The position numbers and the translations under genes are program-made. The notes beneath the pieces are model-generated. The model did no database searches, was not told the DNA's origin, and worked only from the letters and a program-made list of their open reading frames with translations. Positions 8,779-20,420 of a stretch of 64,000 nucleotides of DNA are shown here, piece after piece; the stretch's first letter is position 1; every line of letters starts with the position of its first letter. The DNA lies in contig NC_092806.1 of NCBI RefSeq assembly GCF_040954645.1, forward strand, positions 109,956,731 to 110,020,730. The letters run 5' to 3'. The DNA comes from Diabrotica undecimpunctata (Eukaryota > Arthropoda > Insecta > Coleoptera > Chrysomelidae).

Positions 8779-8800
8779 AGCTGTTGGTGTTCCGGACACG

Positions 8801-8815
8801 GAAAGTAAGTAAGTA
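8801..8815 (+). repeat. (AAGT)n tail of the Jockey-type LINE
   Basis: GAAAGTAAGTAAGTA lies 22 bp after the stop codon. Short tandem tails are usual at the 3' end of LINEs, so this marks the end of the copy at 7930-8778. Confidence 0.6.
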
Positions 8816-9339
8816 TCGAAACGTTAAAAACAAACTTATAATATATTCTAATTGAATTCCTTATAAAGACAATACTAATTTAAACATGCCACCAGAAAAC
8901 AGTTCCAGAACAAATTAAAAGAAAAAATCCTAGTGGTTGGCTGTATACCATAGTTTCAAAAAACCTACATTGAAATGAAAACTTCTTATATATGATGTAG
9001 TATTTTTTTATTTTTTTAAAAATTACACAAACGGATTAAAATTATCTTCAAAACGTTTTCGGTTCAGTCCGATCATCATCAGTGAAACCTAGAAGTAAGT
9101 ATTTCCACGTTAAAATGATTAATACAAATAGGTAACATTTATTTTTGCTTAAAAATGATGGAATATACCATAGAAATTGTTGGAATCCAAAACTCCAATA
9201 AATAATTTTTATGGTGAGGTTGGTTGCCTATGTGAGGAATTATAAATGAATATAAAGTGACTGAAGTTGAATAAATTACATCTCTATGTGAGACAAAGGT
9301 ACATACGTACTAACAAAATATAATATCTAGATACCTAGA
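8816..9339. other. AT-rich spacer with a CATCATCAGTG motif
   Basis: No coding region. Around 9050-9105 the sequence CAAAACGTTTTCGG is followed by GATCATCATCAGTGAAACC, a motif type that recurs in dispersed arthropod repeats. I cannot assign it to a named element. Confidence 0.35.
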
Positions 9340-10160
9340 CTGGGGTGTCTAAATGTTATGGGGCAATGTAGAATCAAATAAGTGAATTTAATATCTAAAT
9401 ATAATGAGTAGTTAAGCTTGCAAAAATTGAAACTATAATTTATGTATGGTATCAAATGTGGTGGCAATGTCTTTATGAAATGATTTTGAAAAAGGGGTGC
9501 GTGTGGTATAAGGAACAATAAATACAGAAAGTATGCGAATACATATGTAAGTGTGTGCCTAAGGGAGATAAATTAATTAATATGTATATAACCTATGCAC
9601 CAGTGCAAGAGATACTAAGTCAGCTAGAGAGTTTGTGAATTAGCAATTAAATTCCAGAGAGACTAAAAATTAAATGTGTAAAAACATTATAAATAAGGGA
9701 AATGATGATTTTATTTGACTAAAGCATACATGTACACCTGAATGAACAGCACAAAAAGGTCCAGATAACTAAGTGTGTCGAAATGTTTGGGAAAATGCAG
9801 TGCCATATTAGTTGGTAGTATAGTAGTATCTAAAGTTAAATTGGAAGTTAAGGTTACAGTGAATTGGCTAAAATGTATGTATAAGGAGATAAGTTGTGGC
9901 AGTGTCTATATGGTAAAGTTTTTTAATTGGGAGGGGGGGAAGGGGTTGTAGTATATGGAATATGGAATAACTAAATGGAGGTAGCGTGTACAAACATATA
10001 TGTAAATGTACAAATATAATTTTTGCATTTACATTACATTAGAATAACATTAGATATACGTGTAACGAATGCACAAGTGCAAGAAATGTTAGCTGAGCTG
10101 TAAAGATTATGAATTACAAATCAATGCTAGTAAAATTGGGGATATCTGAACAAAATACAT
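9340..10160 (+). repeat. Diverged tandem duplication, unit about 430-470 bp
   Basis: Two adjacent blocks share a series of landmarks in the same order. TGCACCAGTGCAAGAGAT (about 9597) matches TGCACAAGTGCAAGAAAT (about 10069). GTGGCAATGTCTTTATG (about 9460) matches GTGGCAGTGTCTATATG (about 9896). TGTCTAAATGTTATGGGGCA (about 9346) matches TGTCGAAATGTTTGGGAAAA (about 9776). Spacing grows from about 430 to about 472 bp, so there are indels. It is noncoding, perhaps an old satellite or minisatellite-like unit. Confidence 0.65.
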
Positions 10161-10450
10161 TATGCACTGGAAATATGGTGAAATATATCTGATAATTAAT
10201 GAGGAAATTGAAATAGAAAAGTGGTAAGAAGGAACCACAATAATGAAGTAGTAGGAGAATAGTAAAGAGAAACCGGGAATGACTGTAAAATTAGGAGAAA
10301 AGTTGACGATGTATAGGGGTATAGTCACGATGAAGGAGGAATGACGATTGACGTAATGGGGGCTAGTCCGCATATCTCTGACAAATGTCTAGGTCTTCAT
10401 ACAGATCTAATCGTAGTATATTTTTATCTTAAATGTTGTGGATTGCAGTG

Positions 10451-10477
10451 ACACTATCTGAGATGTTGAGATAGTGT
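10451..10477. repeat. Perfect 9-bp inverted repeat (hairpin)
   Basis: ACACTATCT (10451-10459) and AGATAGTGT (10469-10477) with a 9-base loop. A second hairpin, CCACTAC (10584-10590) and GTAGTGG (10598-10604), lies 107 bp downstream. No function is assigned. Confidence 0.6.
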
Positions 10478-10769
10478 TTATTAACTTTTAGGTAATGAAA
10501 AAAGAAAACGAAAAATGAAAAAATAATGATCTATTCTACCAATATCCAAACCATCACAATCAGAGCAAGACAATCTGTTAACCCCACTACGGTTTATGTA
10601 GTGGACGGAATCTTTGGTGTTAGAATGTCATTTAAATTATTGCCAACTTCGAAAAAAATATAAATATTTTCTGAAGTGCTCAATAATATGTGTTTAGATT
10701 TTTTCCGATATAATATAATTGTGGTACAACAATGACCTGAAAGTGGGAGTTATAGTTTCAGAACCTTTT

Positions 10770-10940
10770 TAAAATTGCACTAGAAATAGAACAAGGTTTA
10801 AAGCAGGGATGTTGCACTTTTCTTACTCTGTTTAAAATTTCACCGAAAATGCACTAGAGGTATGGAGAAACATTTCTTCTAAATTGGGAATAGAAATCGA
10901 TGAAAACTGTATAATTTGTTGTTTAGAGATGGAAACGTGG
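10770..10940 (+). pseudogene. LINE reverse transcriptase fragment (motif B region)
   Basis: The translation gives LEIEQGLKQGCCTFLTLF, the RT signature G..QG..LSP.LF in decayed form. A +1 shift then gives ALEVWRNISSKLGIEIDEN. This is a short, frameshifted remnant similar in layout to the motif B to C segment of family C at 31.3-32.7 kb. Sequence before and after is not recognisable. Confidence 0.6.
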
Positions 10941-11219
10941 AAAAGTAACAAAATGAGGTTTAAAAATAAATATAAAGTTAAATTGAACATCTCGTACTTG
11001 GGTTAAAACTAAAAATGATCACGTTTGAAATATATATGTTGACCATATCTTGGAACTTGTTATAATGCCATTTGCATATGATAAAATAAAATTTAGCTTT
11101 AAAGCTAGGGAGTAATTATAGCATACGAATTGGCATTTAGTAATATTATATATTTATTACACCATGACCAAACATGAAAGCAAAAATTTATTATTATTAA
11201 TTTAATTACGATGTAAATC

Positions 11220-11400
11220 ACCGAAGGATAGAGCTGTTAGAAGTTGATGGAAAAAGAGGTAGAGGAAAAGAGAGGAGAATATGTAAAAAACTGAAAATGT
11301 GGTCAAGAAGACACTGTGGACAGAAATGAGTAGCGAAGAATGAGAAAGGAACAACTGAAAAGAGAAAAGCTAAGGAAGAAGAAGAAGACAGTGTAAATCT
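11220..11400 (+). pseudogene. LINE C-terminal tail remnant
   Basis: Purine-rich sequence encoding a decayed tail with DRNE.R and runs of Lys/Glu. Its layout matches 59040-59235, where the same cluster is clearer. It ends in (GAA)n-like sequence, as LINE tails often do. No catalytic motif is present. Confidence 0.4.
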
Positions 11401-12237
11401 CCCAAAAATATATAAATGATAAAAGTTGGGGTGCCATAATCCAATCGTTTCCAAAAATAATCCAAAATAAATTGCTGATTTATTTAATAGATTTTTGAAA
11501 TAGTAATCAAATCTTTTATTAAAACAGTCTTTAACAGCTCTATTAAAGATTAATAAGAACAACATAAATACCTAGTATAAATGTTTTATGTTTTTTAATC
11601 TAAATATTCTAATAGTAAATTTGTTCACGCCGTGCACACAACACTTAAATAAATAATATTTGCTTGATTTATATCGAATTACATACTAAACGCTTTCCAT
11701 ATTAATTAGTTATTAAAGATTATCTTTTTCGATTATCTATTTGATATATATCTACAAGAGCTACGGCCGATCCATTAAGGTTAACAAATTCATTTGATTT
11801 TAAAATATTCAAAACACGGTTTCTCCGAACTGTTGAACAAAATCACGATTACTAACAAAATAACTGTCACACGAAATCCGTAAGAGATTTAATTACGTTT
11901 CTTTTGATAATCCCTCTTATTAATGATAAGTTACATTTCCATGTATATTCGATAATCTCTCACAGCTGCCTACCAGTACCGGATTCAGCTCCATCGGCGA
12001 TTTTTTTTACAGTATTATTTATGTACGAAAAACCAAGAAACCATAAAAAGTATAAAATTATCATCAATAAAAGTCCTCGGCAATAATAATAATGTAGTTT
12101 CAACGGGAAATATTATATGTGGACACGACATTTACCCTTCACCATTTTGACAAATAAATCAGTGGATATGGCTTACTGTATCTCCCAGTAACTATTATAG
12201 AAGTATTCAAGATCTGTTATATATAATTTACTATCTT
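11401..12237. other. AT-rich spacer, no gene seen
   Basis: No coding region or recognisable element end. Only simple A/T-rich sequence was found. Confidence 0.5.
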
Positions 12238-12290
12238 TAATGGGGATTAATCACAATTTTAGTTGAAAATACGTTTAGTATTTGTGAGAG
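12238..12290 (+). repeat. Degenerate copy of the 88-bp dispersed repeat
   Basis: GGGGATTAATCACAATT..GTTGAAAATACGTTTA matches the order and spacing of GGGAATAAGCCACAATT..GTTAAAATACGTTTA at 12573. It is an older relative about 335 bp upstream of the better copy. Confidence 0.5.
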
Positions 12291-12556
12291 TGTAAGTGAA
12301 ACAAAAAAAAATTAAAATTCCAAAAAAAGAAAAAGTTTACGCTATATATACTGCTATATATAAGCTCTCCGCCAACGTCGGATAGAACTTTTATTTGGCG
12401 CTGGTATCACCAGGGATCTTATATCACGACGTCATTATACCTTCTTCTGGGTCATATCTTTTTCTTTTGTTTTCCGTATCAATTTAATTCCCAACGACCT
12501 TTCTGAGTTATCAATACTTCCTATTGTTCTGAAGCTATTTTCTTGTGGCATTTTAA

Positions 12557-12644
12557 ATTAATTACTATTTAAATGGGAATAAGCCACAATTAAAGGTTAA
12601 AATACGTTTATTGACGTTTCAATTTCCACTTCGGAAATCGTTCT
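12557..12644 (+). repeat. 88-bp dispersed repeat, copy 1
   Basis: Runs from TTAATTACTATTTAAATG to GAAATCGTTCT. It is nearly identical, in inverted orientation, to 59953-60040; the visible differences are two bases (AAAT against ACTG). It contains GACGTTTCAATTTCCACTTC, followed by GGAAATCGTTCT. The repeat lies directly before a LINE 5' piece here, but not at the other site, so it is an independent repeat. Confidence 0.85.
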
Positions 12645-12657
12645 TCGAAAAAACTTC

Positions 12658-13440
12658 GACAGGGTGCAATGCCGTGTCTAACAGTATTTCGTCTCAACTC
12701 GTGGGAATATAAATGGACAGCGAGGTTAAAAAATATTAAGACAACGGGAACGGTCAGAGAGGCAACTCCAGTCGAAGATTCTGTATATGTCCCAAAAACT
12801 CAGTCAGAAGGCGTTTCGAAAATAAAAATAGACTTTGAGCCAAGTATCAACAAACGTCTCTCTGGTGATCATCAAAGGAAGATGAAAAGGGAGGTAAAAT
12901 GGCTATGAGTATCAAGAACACCCGCAAGGTAAAAGAAACTTCGGTAGAATACCATCACCCCCCTGAAACAAAGGATTGCTAAAAAACCAAGGAGCTCTAA
13001 TGAGCAGACCAGGTCATATATCAACGTGACAAAAGTATTCAGATTGGCAGTGGCACATAGACACCATCCTGCTACTCAACTAGATCGGGCTCAAGCAGAC
13101 CTGATCATTAACCAACTAGAACAAGCAGTTGATGAGTCTTCTGTATGAGGTCAAAATTAGCTTCTGTGATTCCATAAAATATAGTTTAGCCAAGGGACCT
13201 TGTGAGTGAACTGTCCTAACGAGTATACAAAAAATGAACTACTGAGTGCTGAAGACTATAGAAGGCCTGTATGAGGAAGCAAACCTAAATATAGTTGATC
13301 CCAAGAGGCTGATAAGGCATTAGGACTCCTCTTAACGAGGCAAAATGAAGACCTTAAGACAGAAGACTGGTTGTTGAAAAATCAGAAAATTGGAGAGGAC
13401 GCGCAAACTCTATTCTACATTATTGACGACGTGTAAATCA
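12658..13440 (+). pseudogene. LINE ORF1 remnant (DUF4780-like)
   Basis: Decayed first frame of a Jockey/I-type LINE. A polar N-terminal stretch is open at 12669-12908 (79 codons). After several shifts come VFRLAVAHRHHPATQLDRAQ and, further on, ALGLLLTRQNEDLKTEDWLL. These are the beginning and end of a nucleic-acid-binding domain that insect LINE ORF1s share with DUF4780 proteins. Stops and frameshifts are frequent. It is continuous with the endonuclease remnant downstream, in the normal ORF1-ORF2 order. The domain assignment rests on recall of the family pattern. Confidence 0.55.
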
Positions 13441-13860
13441 TTGAGGGCAGCTTATTTCAAGACATATTATAAATTTGGAGGTATCCTTCAAGACAATCAG
13501 AGGCCTTGATGACTCCGATCAGAATCCTGTAGACGAACCCCCAACATAGCAAGGCAATTTCAACAGAACTTACTGTTGCTATGAGAAGGTTCGATGTAGC
13601 TTTGATACGAGAGCCCTGGGTGTACAAGTCAAAATAAGAGGTTTATTGAGCATTGCTGGAGAGCTTATATATAGCCGATCTGCCGAAGTTTTCAAGAGCC
13701 TGCATAATAGTCAAACGACATAATAAAATACTTTCGTTGATGAACTTCTGTTTCAGAGATTCAGACGGTAAATATGAAGATCTGCTTAACACTTCACAAG
13801 AAAGAAGACTAAAGGCTTCGACCCTATGGACCTTAAGTAAACATGGAGAATAGAGTGTAG
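13440..13860 (+). pseudogene. LINE ORF2 endonuclease, N-terminal remnant
   Basis: The translation shows QHSKAISTELTVAMRR, then FDVALIREPWVYKSK, IRGLLSIAGELIYS and, after a shift, SRACIIVKRHNKIL..FCFRDSD. This is the start of an apurinic-like endonuclease of Jockey-type LINEs, where the catalytic glutamate lies in the I.EPW motif (present as IREPW). One stop interrupts KSK-IRGL and the frame shifts near 13690. The rest of ORF2 is missing, so this is a 5' piece without its RT. Confidence 0.7.
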
Positions 13861-14650
13861 TGTGATACTGCGGTGAAATATTAAGTTAAATTTTTATACT
13901 TATGATTTTCACATTTGTTTACAGCGTTTTTTGTCTACCAGATATTATAGTAATAATAAAATATATCACTTGTGTGTCCTCCATTCGCTGACTTCTCCCT
14001 ATTATTATACAAAGATTATTGTTTGTGATGTGATGAGACAGATTACAATAAAATTTGGATATTAAAAATACATTTCCGTAATTTTCCATTAGTTTGGGAA
14101 ATCTTTTTTGATCACAATTGTTTTAATTTTAGCCCTTTGATACCTATCACAATTAGCTCTAAATTTTTTCTGGTATTCACTATCTGCTATTTATTATTGG
14201 ATTTTTTAAACAGAACTTAACTGCATTTTGTATTAAACATATATTGGTTTAGGGTTATTATGCCGATATTTATTGCAAAGAGGAATGAAATTGCGGAGTC
14301 CGTATTGTAAATTGCTTATGTTTTCCATTTTTTTTTATATACTTTCGATATTATAATTTTAGAGAAAGTTTTAGTATCGGGTTAATAAGTGGTATCGATT
14401 TTCTATTTAATTGTCCTTCAAAAAATTATTGCAATGTTGATAGAAAGCTTTTTATATGTATGACAGATACATTCTTGGAAAAAAAAATTAACAGCAATGT
14501 AGTTTTTTTGTTGCTATTTCGCTTTATTTTATTATTTTCAAGGACCATACAGAAGGAAATCCTTTCCTCTCATAGCCCAGATATTATTATGTAAATATTT
14601 TTTGCAACCCAAACAAAAAAGCTAGTAGTAAACAAAATATAATATCTGAT
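13861..14650. other. AT-rich spacer, no gene seen
   Basis: T-rich, with no recognisable coding or repeat structure. Confidence 0.5.
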
Positions 14651-14689
14651 ACAATCAGTTAAAACACAAAAAAGCTTACTAAAAAACGA

Positions 14690-15350
14690 AGATAAATCAA
14701 CACAGCAAAAAGCAAAATCAATACAGAAAGGCACAGCAGAATATAGAAGATAAGCAAAGGAATATCAAAAGAAATACCCAGAAATGTACAATATAATACA
14801 TAAACTATTTCGGAAGTAATAGAGAAGAATAAAGGTTTAAAAGTACTGGCAAGAAATCTATCAAAAGGAACATATATATTCATAAGCTCCGTGGCCCAGA
14901 AGGTAGAGTAACAGATAAAAAAACTAATCCAAATAGTGGAAGATTTCTACAGTGTGCTATATAGCAATCATGTCACCATTAACAATGACGTAGCAAATAT
15001 TCCAATAGTTTGCAATTGGGGCTCGGAAGATATACTGAAAATTACATTAGAAATGGAAGAGGCAATAAGAGAAATTAATAATAATAGATCGTTGAAAAAG
15101 ATGACATTGTAATTGAAAGCATTAACGAATGAGGAAAAAACTAATTTATGCTTTCAAAGTAGAGAAATACCAAAGTCACGGAATAATACATTCATGATAA
15201 CACTGCATGAGGAAGGAAGTCCCATAGATCTTAAAAACTATCATCCGATCAGTGTTTCATCACATGAGTACAAATTATATACAAATATATTAACGCGACT
15301 AACTATAATAAGACTCTCGAACTAGCTTTCTATATTTCTATATAAAGACC
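14690..15350 (+). pseudogene. Family D LINE (RTE-like), N-terminal RT part
   Basis: Decayed frame with DKKTNPNSGRFLQC, a linker WGSEDILKITLEMEEAIREI, and then RT motif 1 as DLKNYHPISVSSHEYKLYT followed by NILTRLTIIRLSN. This is the lead-in and first motif of a LINE reverse transcriptase. The next part, KDQAGFRF at about 15345, begins RT motif 2. Multiple stops and shifts make it nonfunctional. Confidence 0.7.
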
Positions 15351-15895
15351 AAGCAGGTTTCAGATTTGTTTGCCCAAGACAAAAAAATTGCTGTAGATTG
15401 ATTCTTAAGTAGTCCATAGATGGCAACAGTCTCAGAGATACAAAAGTTTTTAAGTAGGTTCACTACTAAACTGTACGTCAACCGAGATAGGTTTAAAACA
15501 TAATCTTAAAAAATATATAAAAAAACGTAGTCCCTAGCAGCAACATATCCATAAACGATGCAGAAATTGAATGGATCTAAAAAATCCATAAAAAAATCAG
15601 GGTGGCCCAGAAAGGCATGGAGCGGTTAGAAGAGAGATTACAGATTCTATGGAAAACGTAGCATATTTAAATTAAAAACGTGGCGAGAATTAATGACTTT
15701 AGATGGATTAAATGCATAATAGAGTGTCGTCCTAGATTTCAGGCATATAGATTTAGGAAAAGGCCTCCGATGCGGTGGACGGTTGATATAAACAAGGTTA
15801 CAGCAAATTGAATTTACACGGCGTAAGATCAGGAGTACTGGAGACAACTAACTGAGGGAAGCTCATGTTCAGCACTGGCCCATGATTTCCGGGCC
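15351..15895 (+). pseudogene. Family D LINE, C-terminal remnant with internal deletion
   Basis: After QAGFRF the RT core with its YADD box is missing. What remains is IRVAQKGMERLEERL, then FRWIKCIIECRPRFQ and KRPPMRWTVDINKV, the C-terminal positions of an RTE-like element (normal form RW.KR..EWRPR and GRPP.RW.DDI). Several stops and shifts interrupt it. The order is the same as in intact relatives, so this is one copy with an internal deletion. Confidence 0.65.
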
Positions 15896-16900
15896 TTACT
15901 GTCCCTTCCCTTACTGTTTAGTTTTTAGTCACAAACTTAACATTTTCCATTTTTGTTTTCAATTGATTCTCATATTAGTATTATATTAGTGTTTTATTTA
16001 CTGTATAAATCTTTTATCAACTCATATTTTGTCTTAGCACACGTAACGTTCCATTTCAATCTGATAATTCCGAACACTAAAAACACAAACGGCTTAAAGT
16101 CACCGTTCGTTTTAGTAAAATCAACGTCCTAGTCAAATCTCATCTATAAATCAAGCAAGCACATAATTTCCAGCACTCGACATTGTTTATTGTAGAACAA
16201 TTGAAACACATTAGACTAACTCGAATATTGCATCCCAACAAATAAACTTGGCTTAAGTTTATGGACTGGGAAATGTTGATACTGCCTGTACAGCTCCTCT
16301 CAGCGAGCTCGAGACTGATTTACAATGTACCAGTGAGTGAATGATGAGCCGCTACTAACAACAGCCTTCATGTGTTGTATAAATCCAACACCGCTGTCTA
16401 AAAGTCGATCCCGGTGCCAGAGATTCGAGTCATGAGCCCTATTCTTCTTTATGGCTCTTGTCGATCTTCTTTACTCAACGTGAATTTAGTGGATTTCATC
16501 ATTCACGATCTCTGTAAGCATTGTAATTTCAACGTAGTACATTTCTTGAAATTGTTCCGGCGAAAAGAGGCGCTTAAAAATTGTCGTGAATGAGCCGACG
16601 TGCACGAGGAGGCAGTTTTATTTTAACAAAATTTATATCACATCGATAAAACCACTAATCTATTTTTATTTTATATAGTTAAATTATAGTTAATTTGTTT
16701 TTTTATTTTATGAAAGCCCTCTTACAGTTTTTGCTAAAAATCATGATAGCTAGGCTTAAAATGATGATCAAAAGTACAGAAGAAACCAAAATATATTGCA
16801 AGTAGATGACAATTAAAAAACATATAAAGATATAAAAAGAGGAAACAAAATAAAGAAGAAAGGTTAGAATAACATGAACAGAAAAATGATATAAAACAAT
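15896..16900. other. Spacer, GC-richer near 16280-16620
   Basis: No coding region found. Around 16430 there is a weak B-box-like AGATTCGAGTC, but no matching A box at a usable distance, so I do not call a tRNA. Confidence 0.4.
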
Positions 16901-16918
16901 TTTATAAGAGCATAAAGT

Positions 16919-17455
16919 TTGATCTGGGTACGAATAGAAATGTCAAGGGCAGCGTTCTTAAAATTTAAACAATTGTTCTGTGACAAAAATCTGAATATTG
17001 CGCTGAGAATGAGGTTTGTTGAATGTTACGTCTGGTCGCAACTATTGTACGGGGTAGAAACATGGACACTAAAAGCGCAAATAGTTAAAAAGATTGAAGC
17101 CTTTGAACTTTGGATATACCGGAGAATGTTGAGAATCCCATGGACTGCCAGGGTCACCAATGAGGAAGTGCTGAGAAGGATGGGTCGAGACAAAAAATTG
17201 TTGAGAACGATAAAAGTACGCAAGACTGCATACCTTGGACACATACTAAGAAATAATAAATATAGTCTTCTGCAGGTCATCATGCAGGGTAGAGTCGATG
17301 GCAAAAAGGGAATAGGTAGAAAGAGGAAGTCATGGCTGCGAAATATTCGAGACTGGACAAACATGACTGTAGACGAATTATTCCACGTTGCAAAAGACAG
17401 AGAAGCTTTTAAAAATGTGGTCGCCAACCTCCGTTAATGGGGACGGCATAGGAAG
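16919..17455 (+). pseudogene. Family A LINE, RT C-terminal fragment with 3' end
   Basis: An open 172-codon stretch (16919-17437) covering the region after the RT palm. It shows LRMRFVECYVWSQLLYGVET, WTLKAQIVKKIEAFELWIY, RRMLRIPWTARVTNEEVLRR, YLGHILRNNKYSLLQVIMQG and WLRNIRDW, ending VVANLR. The catalytic core is missing, so it is a 5'-truncated copy. The stop codon lies in a hairpin loop at the 3' end (GCCAACCTCC..GGGGACGGC), followed by AGGAAGAAGA. It is the best preserved of the short family A tails and serves as reference for the others. Confidence 0.8.
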
Positions 17456-17539
17456 AAGATAAATTTGAGAAAAAGGTTTCCAAGCAAGAACAAAATTATG
17501 CAAAGACAAACATGGTTAGCTAATAGCAGACAAAAAATC

Positions 17540-17705
17540 AGTACTATAACGGTAGAGAGAATATTTCGAAGAACTGTTGAATAAACTAAAATAAAGATTA
17601 GTTGGGGAGGCTGATGCAGACCTATATGCACAAACAGAAGAAGAAATAAAAGATGTAATAAAAAAAATGAAAAATAACAATGCTCCAGGATGCGATAATA
17701 CTAGA
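17540..17705 (+). pseudogene. Family E LINE, linker before RT
   Basis: Encodes, with one shift, EADADLYAQTEEEIKDVI and KKMKNNNAPGCDN, the conserved lead-in to a LINE reverse transcriptase. It stops exactly at the TA where a mariner element has inserted. The RT continues at 18964 after the mariner, although about 50 codons are missing from the join. Confidence 0.65.
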
Positions 17706-17707
17706 TA

Positions 17708-18961
17708 ACGCATGTCGCAAAAGTTTTCGGAAAAAATAAATATGTATTTTCTAATTGTAAATTAAGTTTATTTTATTAACTAAACACAGGAAATTAAGTC
17801 TACATATTTAAGATTTATAATGTATTTTTATAGAACAGAAAGAGGTCCGTGATCTTCGATGACACGTAAATTTTTTCTCGCATGTGCAATAAGCCTTTGG
17901 ATTGTTTCGATCTCACGAAATTTTTGCAAAATTCTTCGCCTTAGCTGATCTTCACTTTGGGCTTCCCAGCCATTATTATACACCATTCGACTCAAAACAA
18001 CCCAAAACTTTTCTATAGCCCTCGCCTGAGGCACATTCGGAGGGTTGTCGCGCTTGGGAATAAAATTTATATGGTGAGCAGTTAACCAATTTGTCGTTCT
18101 CCTGAAGTAATGGCATGATCGGGCCAAAATATGATTTCATCTTTGGGGTGATGAGTATTTATAAATTGAACAAGCTTTGTAAGACACCTGTCAACGTAAT
18201 TGTCAGCATTGAGAGCTTCACCGCGAACAAGCCCAACAAATGGCTGTGAAACACCAGCTTCTGAGATGGCACACCATACCAACATTTTATCGGCAAATTT
18301 CACCTTTCCCTTAAACGTAACTTCGTCCGGTGCATCTTGTATATTGCGTGTATAAAATCCGTCGTTGTCCTTCATTTCGGAATTGGATAAGGCAAAATAC
18401 TTTTCATGATCAATAATAAGAATTTTACCAGGAAAATGAATACGTCTCGATGCGCGGCAACATCTAGGAATTTTTTCTAACTGAGCTGGTGTGCTTTTTT
18501 CTTTTATATCGTTTTAAATTATTTCTAGAAATTGTTCTACTTACAGTCATTCGTGAGACATTATATCTTCGGCCAACATTTCGCAAAGACTTTCCTAATT
18601 GGTTTTCCATACTCTGAATATGTTCCCGAGTAGGAGTTAAAACTCTTGGTCTTCCACTTTTTGGAAAATTAAGGCATGGTATACTATTTTCGCACTCTTT
18701 AATTGTCTGGTAAATCGTTGACACATAAATATTTTAAGCACTAAAAATTTTTACAATACCGCGTTTTGGTACATGTCCAACTAAACGATAAGATTATTAA
18801 GTTTGTAAGACATCTTAACGAACCGTATTTGTCAAAACTCACATCGTTTATATCGTTTAAGTTGTTAACTAACTTTGGTTTCCAATGGCAACTTGATCCA
18901 ATGCTTCCTACCAATAATACTTCTAAATCTAAAATTTTCCGAAACCATTAGGGACATACGT
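17708..18961 (-). mobile_element. Mariner-like (Tc1/mariner) transposon, 1254 bp
   Basis: Flanked by TA on both sides (17706-17707 and 18962-18963). The 27-bp terminal inverted repeats are ACGCATGTCGCAAAAG.. (17708-17734) and the inverse of 18935-18961 (ACGTATGTCCCTAATG..), with 22 of 27 bases matching and both ending CGGAAAA. The inside carries a broken transposase on the minus strand. Length and TA target are normal for the superfamily. It lies within family E LINE sequence. Confidence 0.88.
17828..18724 (-). pseudogene. Mariner-like transposase, DD37E-like, broken
   Basis: Read on the minus strand from 18724. A helix-turn-helix DNA-binding part contains GRPRVLTPTREHIQSM, LGKSLRNVGRRYNVSRMTVS and KRYKRKKHT. 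The first catalytic Asp is in ILIIDHEKYFALS (about 18410). Then come FADKMLVWCAISEAGVSQPF and the second Asp in IIFWPDHA. After a frameshift at about 18125 the rest reads HYFRRTTNWLTAHHINFIPK and PNVPQARAIEKFW, with the third acidic residue as Glu. About 37 residues separate the last two, allowing for the shift. All three acidic residues remain, but shifts and stops make it inactive. Confidence 0.8.
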
Positions 18962-18963
18962 TA

Positions 18964-20400
<1,437 letters not shown>

Positions 20401-20402
20401 AC

Positions 20403-20420
20403 AGATGATGATGATTTAAA
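20403..20420 (+). repeat. (GAT)n tail of family E LINE
   Basis: AGATGATGATGATTT follows the 3' noncoding region and is taken as the 3' tail of the LINE at 18964-20400. Confidence 0.5.

Noticed and set aside
16428..16470. tRNA-like B-box sequence
   Set aside because: No A box at the right spacing and no cloverleaf could be drawn.
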